From Gorsachius magnificus (taxonomy: Eukaryota; Chordata; Aves; Pelecaniformes; Ardeidae), in the NCBI GenBank assembly GCA_034008185.1, contig CM067086.1, forward strand, positions 39,450,507-39,514,506: a stretch of 64,000 bases of DNA, in the 5' to 3' direction. The position numbers and the translations under genes were made by a program. Shown here in pieces: positions 30,092 to 42,462 of the stretch. How positions within the stretch are numbered: the stretch's first letter is position 1; each line of letters opens with the position of its first letter. The notes beneath the pieces were generated by a model, which did not search any database, was not told the DNA's origin, and was given only the letters and a program-made list of their open reading frames with translations.

Positions 30092-32530
30092 TTTATACTA
30101 TATTTTGAAAATATAAAGATTGATGATATACCATCAATCAATGGTTTATCATATATCATGTACAATGACCACCGGAATAAGAGTAAAGCTGCTTTTACAA
30201 ACTTGCAGCAATAACTTCTCTGACGATAGCTTTCCAATAAAACACAGGAGAATAATAGCATATCAAACATTTATCAGAAATTGGCAGAGCTCAAGAAAAT
30301 GTTGGAAATTTTTCAACATAATCTTTTTACAGACTGTAAGTCTGTAACTCTATGTATGTAAGATAAACTGAATACATCCAGAAAGAAACCTTTTTTTTTT
30401 TAGGCAAGGAAAATGGGTCAAAAATGGGCCATTTCAGCTGACCACTTGGTCTATTTTATTAAGCAGCCTGTGTTGGTGTCAGTGAAGTGATTGCTCAAGT
30501 TGAAAATATACATAAGAGTTTAAAAAGAAAACATGTAATTATATAACCAATCACAAAAAAAGACAAAAGCCTTGCAGAGCCATCTGGAAGACTGCTGTAC
30601 GTTCCTGAAGTACCAACCCTTTCAACGTGATGTGAGCTTGCAACTAGCCTAACAGTTGCGAAAGTTACAGGGGCTAGTTAAATGCACTAGTGTAAACTAT
30701 AAATATAAACTATGACAGTGTTTGAAGAACTATTCAGTATACAGAGGCAGCCAGTATGCCAATACTTGTAAAATTTTTAAATTTATTATATATACTTTAT
30801 TAATAAGTTGTTTAAGTGTGTGCTTACTCTTCACAGCTATGTGGACCAGGTATGTAGCCACTTAATAGAAATGCCTTGTCTCTCAACAGAAATACATTCC
30901 TGATTTGCAATTGAGAGGAAAAAAAAATGTATTCTTTAAATGGTTCATTTCACATGAATTCCTAAAGGATCTAAATACCCTTAGCCCCTGGCTTGTTCCT
31001 TGTGTAGTAATGAAAAGAGGACCAAAAATCTGCATACCAATCAAGAAAAGAATTTTAAGCAATTAAGAGCGTAGTACTGATAGAAGCCTATGCCCTGGAC
31101 TCAGTTCCTTCTGCGCACAAAACTTCTACCCTTAGGAAAAACTTTTTCCAAAAATGTCCACAGAAAAAACATGTTTCTAGTCTCAACCAATTTCCAGTCT
31201 AGGGATCTTTTAACAGAGGTGTTTGGAATACCATCATGAAAGTAAGATCCAATGACTCCAATGGTATCAAAACTTATTTTTATTTTTATTAAAACAATCC
31301 AAATCGCCTAACAGTTTGTTTAACTCAGGATTTCATTTTCTTTTCCCAGAATTATTCTGTTTCTAGTTTTCATAATAAGCCATGTTAAAAAGCTTACTTA
31401 ATTCATAAAATTAGAACTTCATCCAACAGTCTGATGTGTTAGAACATCCTGAATCTGAAATAAAATAGTTTTGTATTTATTTAACAAGCCCCTCAAGGGC
31501 TTCCAAACCCGTAAGGATACTTGTTCAAGTATGTTATTTTTCTATTTTTTTTTTTCAGACTACAGCAGTCAAGTTCACTACTCTTAAGGCAATGCTCACT
31601 CTACAACAGTAATGCTGTCCTTGCTATACTAGAAAATGCAACTAATCAGAACGCATTTTACCTCTTGAACAGAATTCTTGTGATTTTACTTTGTCTAGGA
31701 CTTAAAGTCAACCATCTTTTCTGTGCATATAGCCAGATGTTTTTCTACAATTCTGACCGAATACAAAGAATGCACTGGAAGGACCAAGCACTTAAAGAAA
31801 TATTTTGATGTTATTGAAAATATATAAAATACGTATTTATTCTTCACTTGTACAAAAAGAACAAAGTACAGGCATATTAACTTCCCTGCTTAATCTAATA
31901 TTGAAGATATATCATAGGAACTAGGACAACATCTCCCCAGTAGATCACTGGAGTTCAAGGAGGATTCATTTTTCTGGGCCTCTGTATCACAAGCACACAG
32001 CCACCACGTGGAAAAGGTGCCACAGTCAAACAAGAGATGCCACTATGGTCCTACCGCTTATGGATACCAATTGAGCTACGATTGCCCAGCAGCAGAATGA
32101 GTTCAAATGATAGATGAAAATCATACCGAACCTAAAGAAAAGTTGGACTGGAGAAGGAGCAAGGGAAACACTTTCAGGAATTTACAGCCACGCTGTAACC
32201 TCTCTGCATTGGAAATACACACTAGCATCTGTGCTGGTCAGCCTACAGGTTAGGAGATTGGATTCTCCACTGCTGTCTCACATGGAAGCAGCTGACAGGG
32301 GTATTTTATGTCATCTGTTCTCCTAGAGACCACCAAGGAGTCATTTTAGGCCTTGGTAAGTCACACCTTCCTCTCCTCTTGCCTAGTCTATGAAACTATG
32401 ATACATAGGTGAAGACATGGTCTATAGCATTCTGGAAACTCCAGCCATACGGCATGCCACAACATACCTCCTCAGCAATGCAGACCGCTATAAACACATC
32501 ACTAAGCTCTTGAATCTCTTTACTTGCTTC

Positions 32531-32586
32531 TTAGAATCGTTTCATTTAGGTTGGAAAATACCTTTAAGATCATCAAGTTAAACCTT
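32531..32586 (-). mobile_element. CR1 LINE 3'-end fragment
   Basis: The plus strand has AGAATCGTTTCATTTAGG followed by TTGGAAAATACCTTTAAGAT and CATCAAG. This is the reverse complement of the usual avian CR1 3' terminus. Only the terminal 55 bases or so are recognisable. Confidence 0.5.
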
Positions 32587-35500
32587 TAGTTCTTCAGAGT
32601 TTAAGTTCAGAGCCTCAGCCCTTCTGTTCAGGACTTCTAATTCTGGATTTTGCACAGCCCATCTACCTACAGGTTTATGAAGAATATTGCCATTAAACAT
32701 CTACACTTCTTCAAATAACAAAATTATCATGGAAAAAGTATGTATCCAGGAGCTTTCGTAAGGGTAAGCACTGAAATTGGAACACTGCGCTCCATCAGAT
32801 TCCAACAGAACTGCAATGTACACTTCTTTGCTATTCTGTCTCTAGTTTAAATTTGCACATAACAAATATAAAACCAAAAAGCTTTCTAAAACAAGTCAGT
32901 CAGTGAGCATGCATTTCTCCCCAAGGGAGAAGACAAGAAAGACCCTCAGACATGATAACCATGAATTTTGATATGTGAATTTGAGAGATGCAAACTTTTT
33001 GTTTATAAAAATACTTTGCTGAGGTTGTTTCTAAAAGCATACAAATGGTAATCAAAGCACTATTAAAATGAGTGATATGTAAAATAAAAATAGTGTAAGT
33101 CTCAATCTAGCAAAGGATTTAAGTATGTATGTAAGTTTATGCCTATTTCCTTGAATACCTACCTAAAATTATGCATGTACTTAAATTCTATTTTGAGTAA
33201 ATGACGTTTGCTAAATTGGAAGATTGGAGAGGAGTTTTACATGGATTTACTGGGTGGTTTTTCAAATAACATGAGCAGTGCAGTAAAAACACAACTATGC
33301 TTAAAAAAAGCAGTAACTTCAATTTATCTTAAATTTAGATAATGAATTAAAAACATTTTAAGATATTAAATATCAATATCTCTGTAGATGCAAATCTGAA
33401 ATTAAAACCTCCCACAAGCAGTTTTTCCCTTAGGGATGTGATTATTTGGCTCTCTTCCTGTGCCCTGAATTCAGTTCCATCCGAAGCTGTTAAGTGGATG
33501 GAAAGTATTTTGTTGTTGAGTGTTATACTCTCAACTCCACTTTTGTTGTACAGTCCTCCCCACCCCTTCAGAAATGGTGAAGAAATAATTGATAACCTTT
33601 CCATTAAAGCTGTAACTGAACCTTCCAATCTCCCTGCAAATTAATTAATGGGTTATCATGGCTCATGCTCTTGCAATAAAAAAGGTTTCTACTCCCAAGG
33701 CTAAAAAAGTAATTTAGAAATGACTTGATTATATCTTTTGTTTAGTTCACATTACAAATATATTGATACTAAATAAATACTACACTTAGCAGTAACAATG
33801 TTAATGCAAGTTTAGGGAGGCAGAAATTAAATTTAAAGAAACCTCCCCAAGATACTGAACTTGAAGTTGTACCAGTTATTATAAACACACATGCAGTATT
33901 ACATATTTAGTTTTTTTTCATTTAAATGTCCTTCAATTTAAATATCTTAGAATTTCTTGTACAGCACACGTTGCAGAACAGCGATGATAATTTTTCAAAG
34001 AAATTGCCTTTCAATAGAAACTTAAATTTTGCCTAAGTGCTTAACTGATTATTCAGTTAGCATTGGGATTTTTTTCCTTGACAGAAAAGTAAAATGTCTG
34101 TGCTGAATTATGGCTGGATTTAAGTAGCTCTGCAGCAGGTTAGGCTGTCATTTTCATGGTGAACTCATCCTCCTGTATCCACCGTATCTGCTACAACATT
34201 AAGTATGTATTGGAGTTAAAACTCAGCAGGGATGAGTTGACTGACAAAACTGTTCACCTACCATGAAATGTAAGAACACTTGAACTGTACTTCTGAGACA
34301 AGGGAGCAGGAGCCAGTAATGAAGGGTCCACCTTAACTGAAAGGTCCTGAAAGTTATGTTTAGAAGCTCCAGAAACCAAAGACAAAGCCCAGAAAGGCAG
34401 GAGACAGTTTCAGGGAACAGTGAAGGACTGTTAGATCCTAACTTTGTACCGAGTTTTGGGGCTGGAATACAAGGGAGTGCAGACCAGCATCCCAACAAAC
34501 CACTACTAGAGGACTTAGTCCACAGCTAAGATACTCTTAGGCACCACCCATAGAGAAGGTCAGCAAGAAACTGAACTTAACAACAAACTAGTAGATGAGG
34601 AACACCAATCTGTTGGTTGAAAAGGTAACTGAGGCAAGTTCTAGGATGCTTCCAGCATTATCAAGAAAAGATACCAATGGTAAAGATAAGCAGTAATAAA
34701 TATAATTCTTATTCTACATTTCAACCCTCCTGGCTGAATAACTGGAACTTATCATATCATTTTATATAATGATACATTAAAAAAGCCATTTCATTTTATA
34801 CTGACATGACAAATATTCAAAAATATTTTATTTTAAGAAAGCTTTAAATTTGGCAAGTACTGCAGAATACAGCAATAAGAAGAATACAAAACATCATTCT
34901 TTCTCCTTCTTTTGAAACTGTTTTGGCAATGTTCCACTCTGTTGAAAGGCATGGAAGTGTTTTGGGTTTTAATTTGTAAGGTAAAAATAATGTTTTTCTA
35001 GGCTTCAGATTCACATGTTCTCATCAGGCTCTGCAGACAGCATTCTGTTTTCTTGTCTCATGAAATGATGTTATTTCAGAGCACTATTCACTGAAACTAG
35101 TGTGTCATTATAACTTGATCTGGAGGATCTATGTCAACCAGCAAGTTACATAAATCTTTAATCTGTATAAATGCGGATGATTTCTATTTCTTGTTCTGCC
35201 ATGTTCTGTATGGCATAGTTGACTTTCTATGGCTAAACCTAGCACAGCTTAAATTTTCAGAGCATGCAATTGCAGAAGCAGTCATATATGAATTAGGTTC
35301 TTCTTTTAAACTTCTTCCATCATCTTGTAATTAATTACTTTTTAAAATTACACATCTAGAAAGGCTTTCATATAGACACTAAAAATCAAATTTTTAACTT
35401 TCAGAATACTCCTGTTTTATTGACTGAAAAAATAAAAGCCCTCCTGATGAAGACAAAAATATGTGTATTTTTTTCAAATTAAATGAAGACCTTTCTTATT

Positions 35501-36054
35501 AACAAAAAAGGTTCCGTAACGTCAGGCTATCCTTTTGCTTTGACAGAGCACTGATGCTGTTAAGGCAACTTTCTGGCTGTATGTAAAATTGTGCAATAAA
35601 AAATGAAGGGGTTCCAAATATGCCTACAACCATATCCTGAAAAACTTACTACTCTGCAGAAAAGTTTGCAATATTATGTTCTTAATATGATACTGCTACA
35701 CTGTTAACTCTTAGGCTAACTTGTCATCATCTATTTAAGCATTCCTACTATCACCAAAATACAAGACATTGAAACTACAACAGTTTTGACAAGACCATTT
35801 CATCAAGTCCGTTAATGACTTGGCTGTTAATGGCTGGTACTCCTTGTTCTGGGTTCAGGAGCAGATCCATCATTCAGCACAGCTGGAAATGAGAACAAGA
35901 AGCCATTGCAACTCACAGAGGCAAGGTCCTGCTTTTTGAAAGAGGCAAATGATTTACTGATAGGTTTGAGTTCCAAGTCGAAAAGGGCTTTGAAGTATTA
36001 GCAGAGGTGAGATCCTGCTATTATGAGCAACAGAGCTTCACGTAACGGGGGCTG

Positions 36055-36082
36055 TCATCTAGCATCCATCATCTAGCATCCA
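36055..36082. repeat. Two-copy 14-bp tandem repeat
   Basis: The unit TCATCTAGCATCCA is repeated exactly twice. No function is apparent. Confidence 0.85.
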
Positions 36083-36829
36083 TGCCTCCCATAGGATCAG
36101 AGACCATCACCCACATGACTAGCAGTATCTTGCAGCTATGAAAAGCAGACATTCTCCTACTATCCTCTCCCATTCGGAATGCCTTTAAGACTAATGCATC
36201 CCATTGACTTCCCGTGGGCACTCGTAACCAAGTTCTTCCCTACAATAACTGGTGGCATTCGCCACTTAAAAACCAAATATAATGTACCACTACACGCTAT
36301 TCCACTTCAAGCATTGATTAAACCATACATCATAACAATTAGTGTCTGTATATACAATTTCACTGGGCTAAAAGAAAGTATTTTATTCTGTTCGCTATTC
36401 CATCCTAGCAATCAAAGACAGTCTGAGTTTTCAGAGTCCCATCGAAGTCAACAGAGCTAAGGCAGTTCATACAAACCAAAGATTTGATCTCTGATCTCCA
36501 TCTTGAAATCTGATTTAAAAATTAAGGTTATCAGGACCCTAATACAAAATAGAAATTAAAATTTCCTAAAATCTAGACATATTCAGATTTATAATCACTC
36601 TGTTTCTTTATTTGCTCTGCTCTGAAATAAGGAAATTTGGATATGGAAAATTTGGATCTAATGAGCTTTCTGGACATGTATGTGAGTGCTTCAGCACTCT
36701 GAATTTTACAGGCAGGAAAATCTTTCTAACCCAATAAGTTTTGTTTTGCTTTCCTTACCTAGCATTATTGCTTTATCCCAATGTTTTTGGCAAAAAATAG
36801 CTTAAATTATGAATGCTAACAGTTGGCAG

Positions 36830-37555
36830 GTAATTGGCTGTAGGAGACAGGGATAGAGGGGGAGATCAATTTTCAGAATTGAATTTCAAACACTCAAGCA
36901 GAAACTTGCTACTTGCTAACCGCAACTGGTACAGGCTGGTTGCAATTTTTGTCCAACACTCAGACTATGCAAAAGTGGCATGCCCTCAACCCTCCAGTGA
37001 CAGAGACAGGAAACCGAACCACCAGCTCCAAGGCTGAGCCCGTGTCATGCTTCTGCACACAGGCTACTTAGGTTGGAAACACTGTGAGCTTCGGGGGGCC
37101 TAGAAAGAAGAGGAGGTGGGAAGGTCCCCAAAAAGCAGTAATCATGTCAGAAAGAAGAAGGAGGGCTGCAAAGACAAAGATGAAGATTCTGCTTAGAGGT
37201 AACATGGCTGGAAGTGGGGCAAGATCCCAGAGATGGGAGCTGGAGGCCAGGGGACTTCTGGTAATTTTGGTCAATGATGCCCAAGACTGGTAGCTGCAAG
37301 CAGTGGCACAACAGGAACGAATGCAACTTTGTGCCCAGCCTGCCCTGGCCAGCAATTGCCTCCTTACTGGGAGGGGCAGTGGGGAGCTGGTGAACGTAGG
37401 GCTGGGAAGGGGGCAAATGAGCCAGTGTGGGAGGCATTGAAGTAAGGTAAAAGCTGAGATCTCCTTGGTTCTTAAATAAACCCCAGTATCCAGATTCACT
37501 ATGGGTTGTTTACATTGTCTCACCCATGACATGAGATTTGAGCAATAAACCATTT
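36830..37555. other. GC-richer block of unknown origin, possible decayed insertion
   Basis: About 0.7 kb that stands out from the AT-rich intron by its G/C content. On the plus strand it ends with two AATAAA signals (near 37,475 and 37,543) preceded by CTTGGTTCTT. The arrangement could fit an old LTR, but I found neither convincing TG...CA ends nor a target duplication, and I do not recognise a family. It also gives the longest open frame in the window (37,068-37,553, minus strand, 161 codons), a proline/leucine-rich sequence without a domain, best explained by composition. Confidence 0.3.
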
Positions 37556-38486
37556 ACAATCATTTGTCCAGTGCAAGCTCAGACTTTTATGGAGTTTTAT
37601 TAAAAGATTAACATTTATGAGTCAACGTGTCTGACTCATCTGTATATTCTGAATTTTTGAAGTTCATTTTTAAGGTACTTCTATTCATTTGAGAATGATT
37701 CCACAGTTTCAAACCTACAAACTATACAGCACAGTAGGTTTTATATTCATTTGAAATCCTAGCACAGAACTCCTTCTTCATGTATTTACCCATTTTTCAC
37801 CCAAGTGGAAAAAACAGCAATACCTTAGTTCATGGATTCAGACCCTGTTAATCATAAAATTACACTGCAGAGGTATTAATTTAGCATAGGAAAACAAAAT
37901 TAAATACCCCACAAGTTTACTGGAGCTGTTGATGCAGTGTTCAAAATTAACTACTGGCAATAAGGAACAGCTCCAAATTAAAAAGAAAGCCTCTTGCTCC
38001 TTTTCTGTGCTCACACTGATCTAAATTAATAGCATAAAGTAAATATTGAGTCTTTTACATCTTTATTTCCTCTGACTTTGTTTTGAAAGTTCTTCACATT
38101 TCTTATCAAAGGCTTCTGAAAAGATCAAGTGACGGATTCCATGGTCACTGTCAGAATTATACCTCTCAAAAAAAAAGAGGTGCTCAAAAAGAATTAGTAG
38201 CACTTGTGAAACTTTTCTAATTCTTTCAAGTTTCTTTCAGAAAAGTCTAAGAAAATGGTTTGTTATACAGTGAATAAACGCTGATGGCTAAAAGTATAAT
38301 GGAATTAAAAATACAGTCTTATTCTGAACTCACTAGGGAACCTCTGTGTACATTAACCTATTTTTAACGCTGTTTAAAGTGAATGATCTGCAAAAGTTTA
38401 CGGATCTCTTAAAATTACCCTAAAATTCATAAACATAAATCATTATATACAGAATATACATGGGGGGGGTTACATGGTATCATCAG

Positions 38487-38735
38487 ATGTCCATGGGCCC
38501 TGACGGGATGCACCCAGAAGTGCTGAGGGATCTGGCTGATGTCATTGCGAGGCCACTCTCAACAGTCTTTGAACAATCACAGCGACTGGGAGAAGTGCCC
38601 AAAGACTGGAGGAAAGCAAATGTTACTTCTACCTTCAAGAAGGGCAAGAAGCAGGACTCAGGGAACTACAGGCCAGTCAGCTTCACCTCAAGCCCTGGGA
38701 ATGTGACAAAACAACTAATCCTGGAAACACACAGC
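38487..38735 (+). mobile_element. CR1 LINE fragment (start of reverse transcriptase)
   Basis: An open stretch in plus orientation reads MGPDGMHPEVLRDLADVIAR, then LSTVFEQS, VPKDWRKANVT and DSGNYRPVSFTS. This is the CR1 segment at the start of the reverse transcriptase. It is truncated at both ends: downstream sequence departs after the ETH codons and no 3' terminus follows. A run of nine G abuts its left side. Antisense to PRKD1. Confidence 0.92.
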
Positions 38736-39329
38736 TACTTCTGGCACCTGCTTTAGCGTCCGCCTGGCTAATAACGCTTTCTTCTGGTCTCAGACCTTTG
38801 ATATAAGACCATCAGAGACAAGGAAGGAACAGAAGCATGACTCTATACAACCATTGAGTTTTCTCATCCCCACTTTAATCCTTCTAGGAGAAGAGTAGAA
38901 AAGGGAGAAGGAAACCTAACAGTGCTAAGCAAATGGACAATTTGCACATGAAATGCCCAAGATGTCATAACCTGGAAAAAATAACCAAATTATTGCTCTG
39001 AACTATGGTTAAATTTTTAAATGGGTTACAGCAATTCAAGAATGACTCATCATGGAAACAGCTCCAGGGCCTGGTCAGGCAGATCTTAAGGTCAAAAAGA
39101 TAAGCAGAATGTTTAGAGAATATATTGTTGCTCCGCTGAAGATAACAGAAGTGTTCTACTGACTTAACAGGTTTACTCAGGATTTCACTCATGTGTATAA
39201 ATAAATGGGATTGAAATGTTAAATTGGGAAATGGTGATACTAATATCCCTCACTTGTGTTTCTGTGAGACCAACCCAAAAGTAGTGTGGAAAGAAAGAAG
39301 AACTGACAGATGAGAAAACCACTGGAGGT

Positions 39330-39412
39330 ATGGAAGGTACTTCCATATAAAAAGAGATTAAAAGACTGGAATTGTTTCATTTGAAGCTGAAATGAGTAAG
39401 AGTTTACTGGAT
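39330..39412 (+). mobile_element. Possible ancient CR1-like fragment
   Basis: The stretch around GAGATTAAAAGACTGGAATT and TTTCATTTGAAGCTGAAATGAG resembles the old amniote CR1 segment downstream of the reverse transcriptase core. It is short and diverged, so this is a weak call. Confidence 0.3.
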
Positions 39413-40658
39413 TCAAGAAGAGGAGGAAGCCAAAAAAACAAACCAGGAAACAAATGTAACCCCTGTAGTATAACCTTCTGCAGCAGCAAACTAGAGCAAT
39501 AAGAGCCTTCTTGTCCTAAGAAGCAGGCAAGCTCTCCAAACTTCTTCTTGGCAACAAGATACACCTTAACTAGTTTAACAGAAACTTTCTCAGGGCCTCT
39601 CTAAGAGCCGGAGTGAGCCAGATTTCAGTAGGAATGACGGTGCCTCCAGGCCCGAGTCACAGTACCATCCAGATATAAAACCAGCAGACTGCAACCTGTG
39701 GCAGCTCCTCAGTCTCTTCCTCCTTAGTTTCTGTTTCAAATTGTTATATTCCCCAAGGGAAGCAGGTTTGCTTGTTTGTGCTCAAACCTCTTTAGCTACA
39801 AACCTCAAGCACTTCCTAAAAGATGATGTGTATCTTACCACAAAGGGTTGCAAACCTAATTTATCAGAAATAACCATGAGACTGTGTATTGCTGTTTGCT
39901 CTTTCAAAATCCCAAAGCCAGCACTCAGCCTGCAAGTAAATTCAATGAGTTTGATAGTGATATTGAAAGATATATTTTTTGCATAAGCCTTATTTAATTT
40001 GAAACCTACTGGAGCAACGAGTTATTGAGACCATGAATTCAGAAAGACTGAAAAAGTAGAGAGATTCTCCAAACAGTAGATTTTTTTTCCTGACATATAT
40101 CCAAGTGGTATAGAATACACTGTTGACAGGTTAACAACACAACTTGTTTGATGGGCAAGTTACTCCAAATTTTATTTCAATAAAAGGGTTACCTTTTTTA
40201 TTATGATCTTCTCTAAATCATTTACAGCTACTCTCCATTGAAGACTCACTACTATCAATTAACAAATACACTGATACAAATGTTTGGTCAAGCATGTATT
40301 GGTCAAAGAAACTGTCAAACAAATGTATCAAATAAAAACCTATATGACATATCAAAGAGTTTTCTGCTTAGCCTAGGCAAGGCTCGTTCCCCATTACATG
40401 TGGTAGCTAGTGAAAATGAAGCGGTAGAAGTAGTTATTTGATAGAAGGGAACTGGAGTTGGTGAGGAAAAGAGAAATCTTCAAGTTCTGGCAGTTTTATG
40501 ATTAGAATCTGTGTTAGTAGCAGCAACAACTGAAAGAATACAAAAAACTGAGAAAAGAAGAAAGAAAATTTAAGCAAAGTTTTCTTACATACTCAAAAAA
40601 GACGATTTAAATTTTTTGCAGGTGAACAATTTTTTTTCGAATATACAACTTCAAGTGA

Positions 40659-40858
40659 ACCTATAGCAGTGGTCTCCAAAGTGGGGCGCACACACCCCTG
40701 GGTGTGCACAAGACAATCCATTAGGGTACAGAAAGAAAATACTAGAACTTCAGGAACACATGTAAGTTATTAATAAATATATATATGGGGGGTGTATGCT
40801 CGAAAATTTTTAGTGATGGGCTGCACAGTAAAAAAATTTGGAGACCACTAATCTATAG
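40659..40858. mobile_element. Non-autonomous hAT-type DNA transposon, 184 bp, with 8-bp target duplication
   Basis: The element spans 40,667-40,850. Its ends are inverted repeats: CAGTGGTCTCCAAA at the left and TTTGGAGACCACTA at the right, 13 of 14 bases pairing. It is flanked by ACCTATAG (40,659-40,666) and ATCTATAG (40,851-40,858), an 8-bp duplication with one difference. CAG-starting inverted repeats with an 8-bp duplication are the hallmark of the hAT superfamily. The interior has no open frame, so it is a MITE-like element that depended on a transposase elsewhere. The near-perfect ends suggest moderate age. Confidence 0.85.
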
Positions 40859-42164
40859 GATTCTGCCACTCTACCTTTAAGAAAAGCTCAAGTGCTATTA
40901 AAGACACATCCTGTGAAATAATTTATAGTCATGTCCAAGTTTCACACACCATACAGTAAGGAAAAACTAAATTGATTAAATAAATTTGTTAAACAGTAAA
41001 CAGAGTTGATTCATCCTTTGATGGAAATATGTTTTGTATTAACGTGCACTTTTGCTTTCTCCATCAATGCCTTTTTAATGATAAGCATTTCATACTTATT
41101 CAGAACGCCAATCAGATGATATCATCATGTCAAAAGTTCAAATGAGCACAGAAATATCCACTAAGATATAGGACAATGTACCACAGACTGCAGGTTTCAG
41201 TCATCACCTCAAGTCTTTTGAGAAAGGATCAGCTGAAGTGAGGGTTACTTGAACAATCTATTGAGCCACTGTTACACGGGTCGTGTTAGACTCAGTCAAA
41301 ACGATAATACCTAAAACCTTTTAAAGAAGGGTAAATGTGATGTGTATCATAATAAGAAAACTGGGTAAAATGAATAAGAAAGGAAAAAAAAATTGCCTCA
41401 CCCAGTTGGGAATAAAATATTTTATGGAAAATAAGGTTTTTTTTAAGTTCAAAGGTTTTAACAGATATACCTACTATACAACATAAAATGAACTAGAACC
41501 TAAAATGAGTTAGATCTACTTTAGAAGCTGATAGGCTTTTTTTTTTTTTTAATGCATTAACTGCAATGAATGCAACTGTAATGAACGGTAATCAACTTCA
41601 ATCCCACCCTTCTTGGAAAGCTGGCTATACAACTTACTGATGCATAATGATTAAAAATCATGTAACTGCTTATTCTACCTTAATCGTAACAACACAGAAA
41701 ATTTGCAGGCATTGAGGTTACCCCTGTTAAACTGACGTAACTTGAAAAATGTTTCTTTTCAGTGAAATCTTGTGATAAGAATACAAAAAGCCTAAGCATG
41801 ACTGGATCAGACCAAGATCGACTAAGCCTGGAATTCTGCCTTTCAAAGAGGAGTTCCCAAAGCAGCATCAGCATCTGGTGGTGTTTCCCCGGACCACCAC
41901 CTCAGATGCCCACGCTCTGCAGCAAAAGCATTCTCTGAAGCAGAGAGGAGGTCAAAGATGGATGACACAGGGGCAGTGACATTACAAACATTTCCATTTT
42001 GTCTCTATTCCTTTCCTAAGAATTACAAGACTTGTATTTGCTTTTCTTGACTGATACTGGGCACTAAGATTACATTTTCATATTATAACTTGAACTTCTC
42101 AATTTTTGGTAGATCAGCTAAATCTAAGCCCCTTGTTACACAGATAAAATAAAGAAATTCCCCT

Positions 42165-42462
42165 GACACTTTATGGTGATCTATACTGAACTTCATCTGG
42201 GCTGACACCGACACTTTACTAGTCATGCTTTGCAAATCATGTATGAATATATTTAACAGCATAGAGCCAAAAACCTCTGCTAGTGACCCGCTTCCCCTGT
42301 GAAAACAGCATGTATTTCTACCCTTTGTTTCCTAAGTCATAAACAGTTATTTATCCATTTGAGCATCTATCCTGTCATGAAAGCATAGTTTTTTAATGAG
42401 CCTTTAGAAAAGAAAGTGTTTGTATGACTTCTGGAAAACCAAGTATGCGATCTCAACTGAGC
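42165..42462 (-). mobile_element. Ancient CR1-like LINE fragment (reverse transcriptase region)
   Basis: On the plus strand the order of blocks is: TGAACTTCATCTG, ATGAATATATTTAACAGCAT, CTAGTGACC, TTTCTACCCTTTGTTTCCTA, TTATCCATTTGAGCATC, and CTTCTGGAAAACCAAGTATG. This is the complement of a conserved old CR1 reverse-transcriptase segment, running from the region after the ADD box back through the SGVPQGS region to the KAFDKVP region. It is strongly decayed and internally deleted, with no open frame. It represents an older CR1 clade than the copy at 23.2 kb. Identification is from memory of the family. Confidence 0.65.

Noticed and set aside
37068..37553. 161-codon open frame on the minus strand, the longest in the window
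   Set aside because: No domain, no splice or promoter context. The Pro/Leu/Ser-rich content follows from the GC-rich, purine-rich plus strand, and several frames are open there on both strands.
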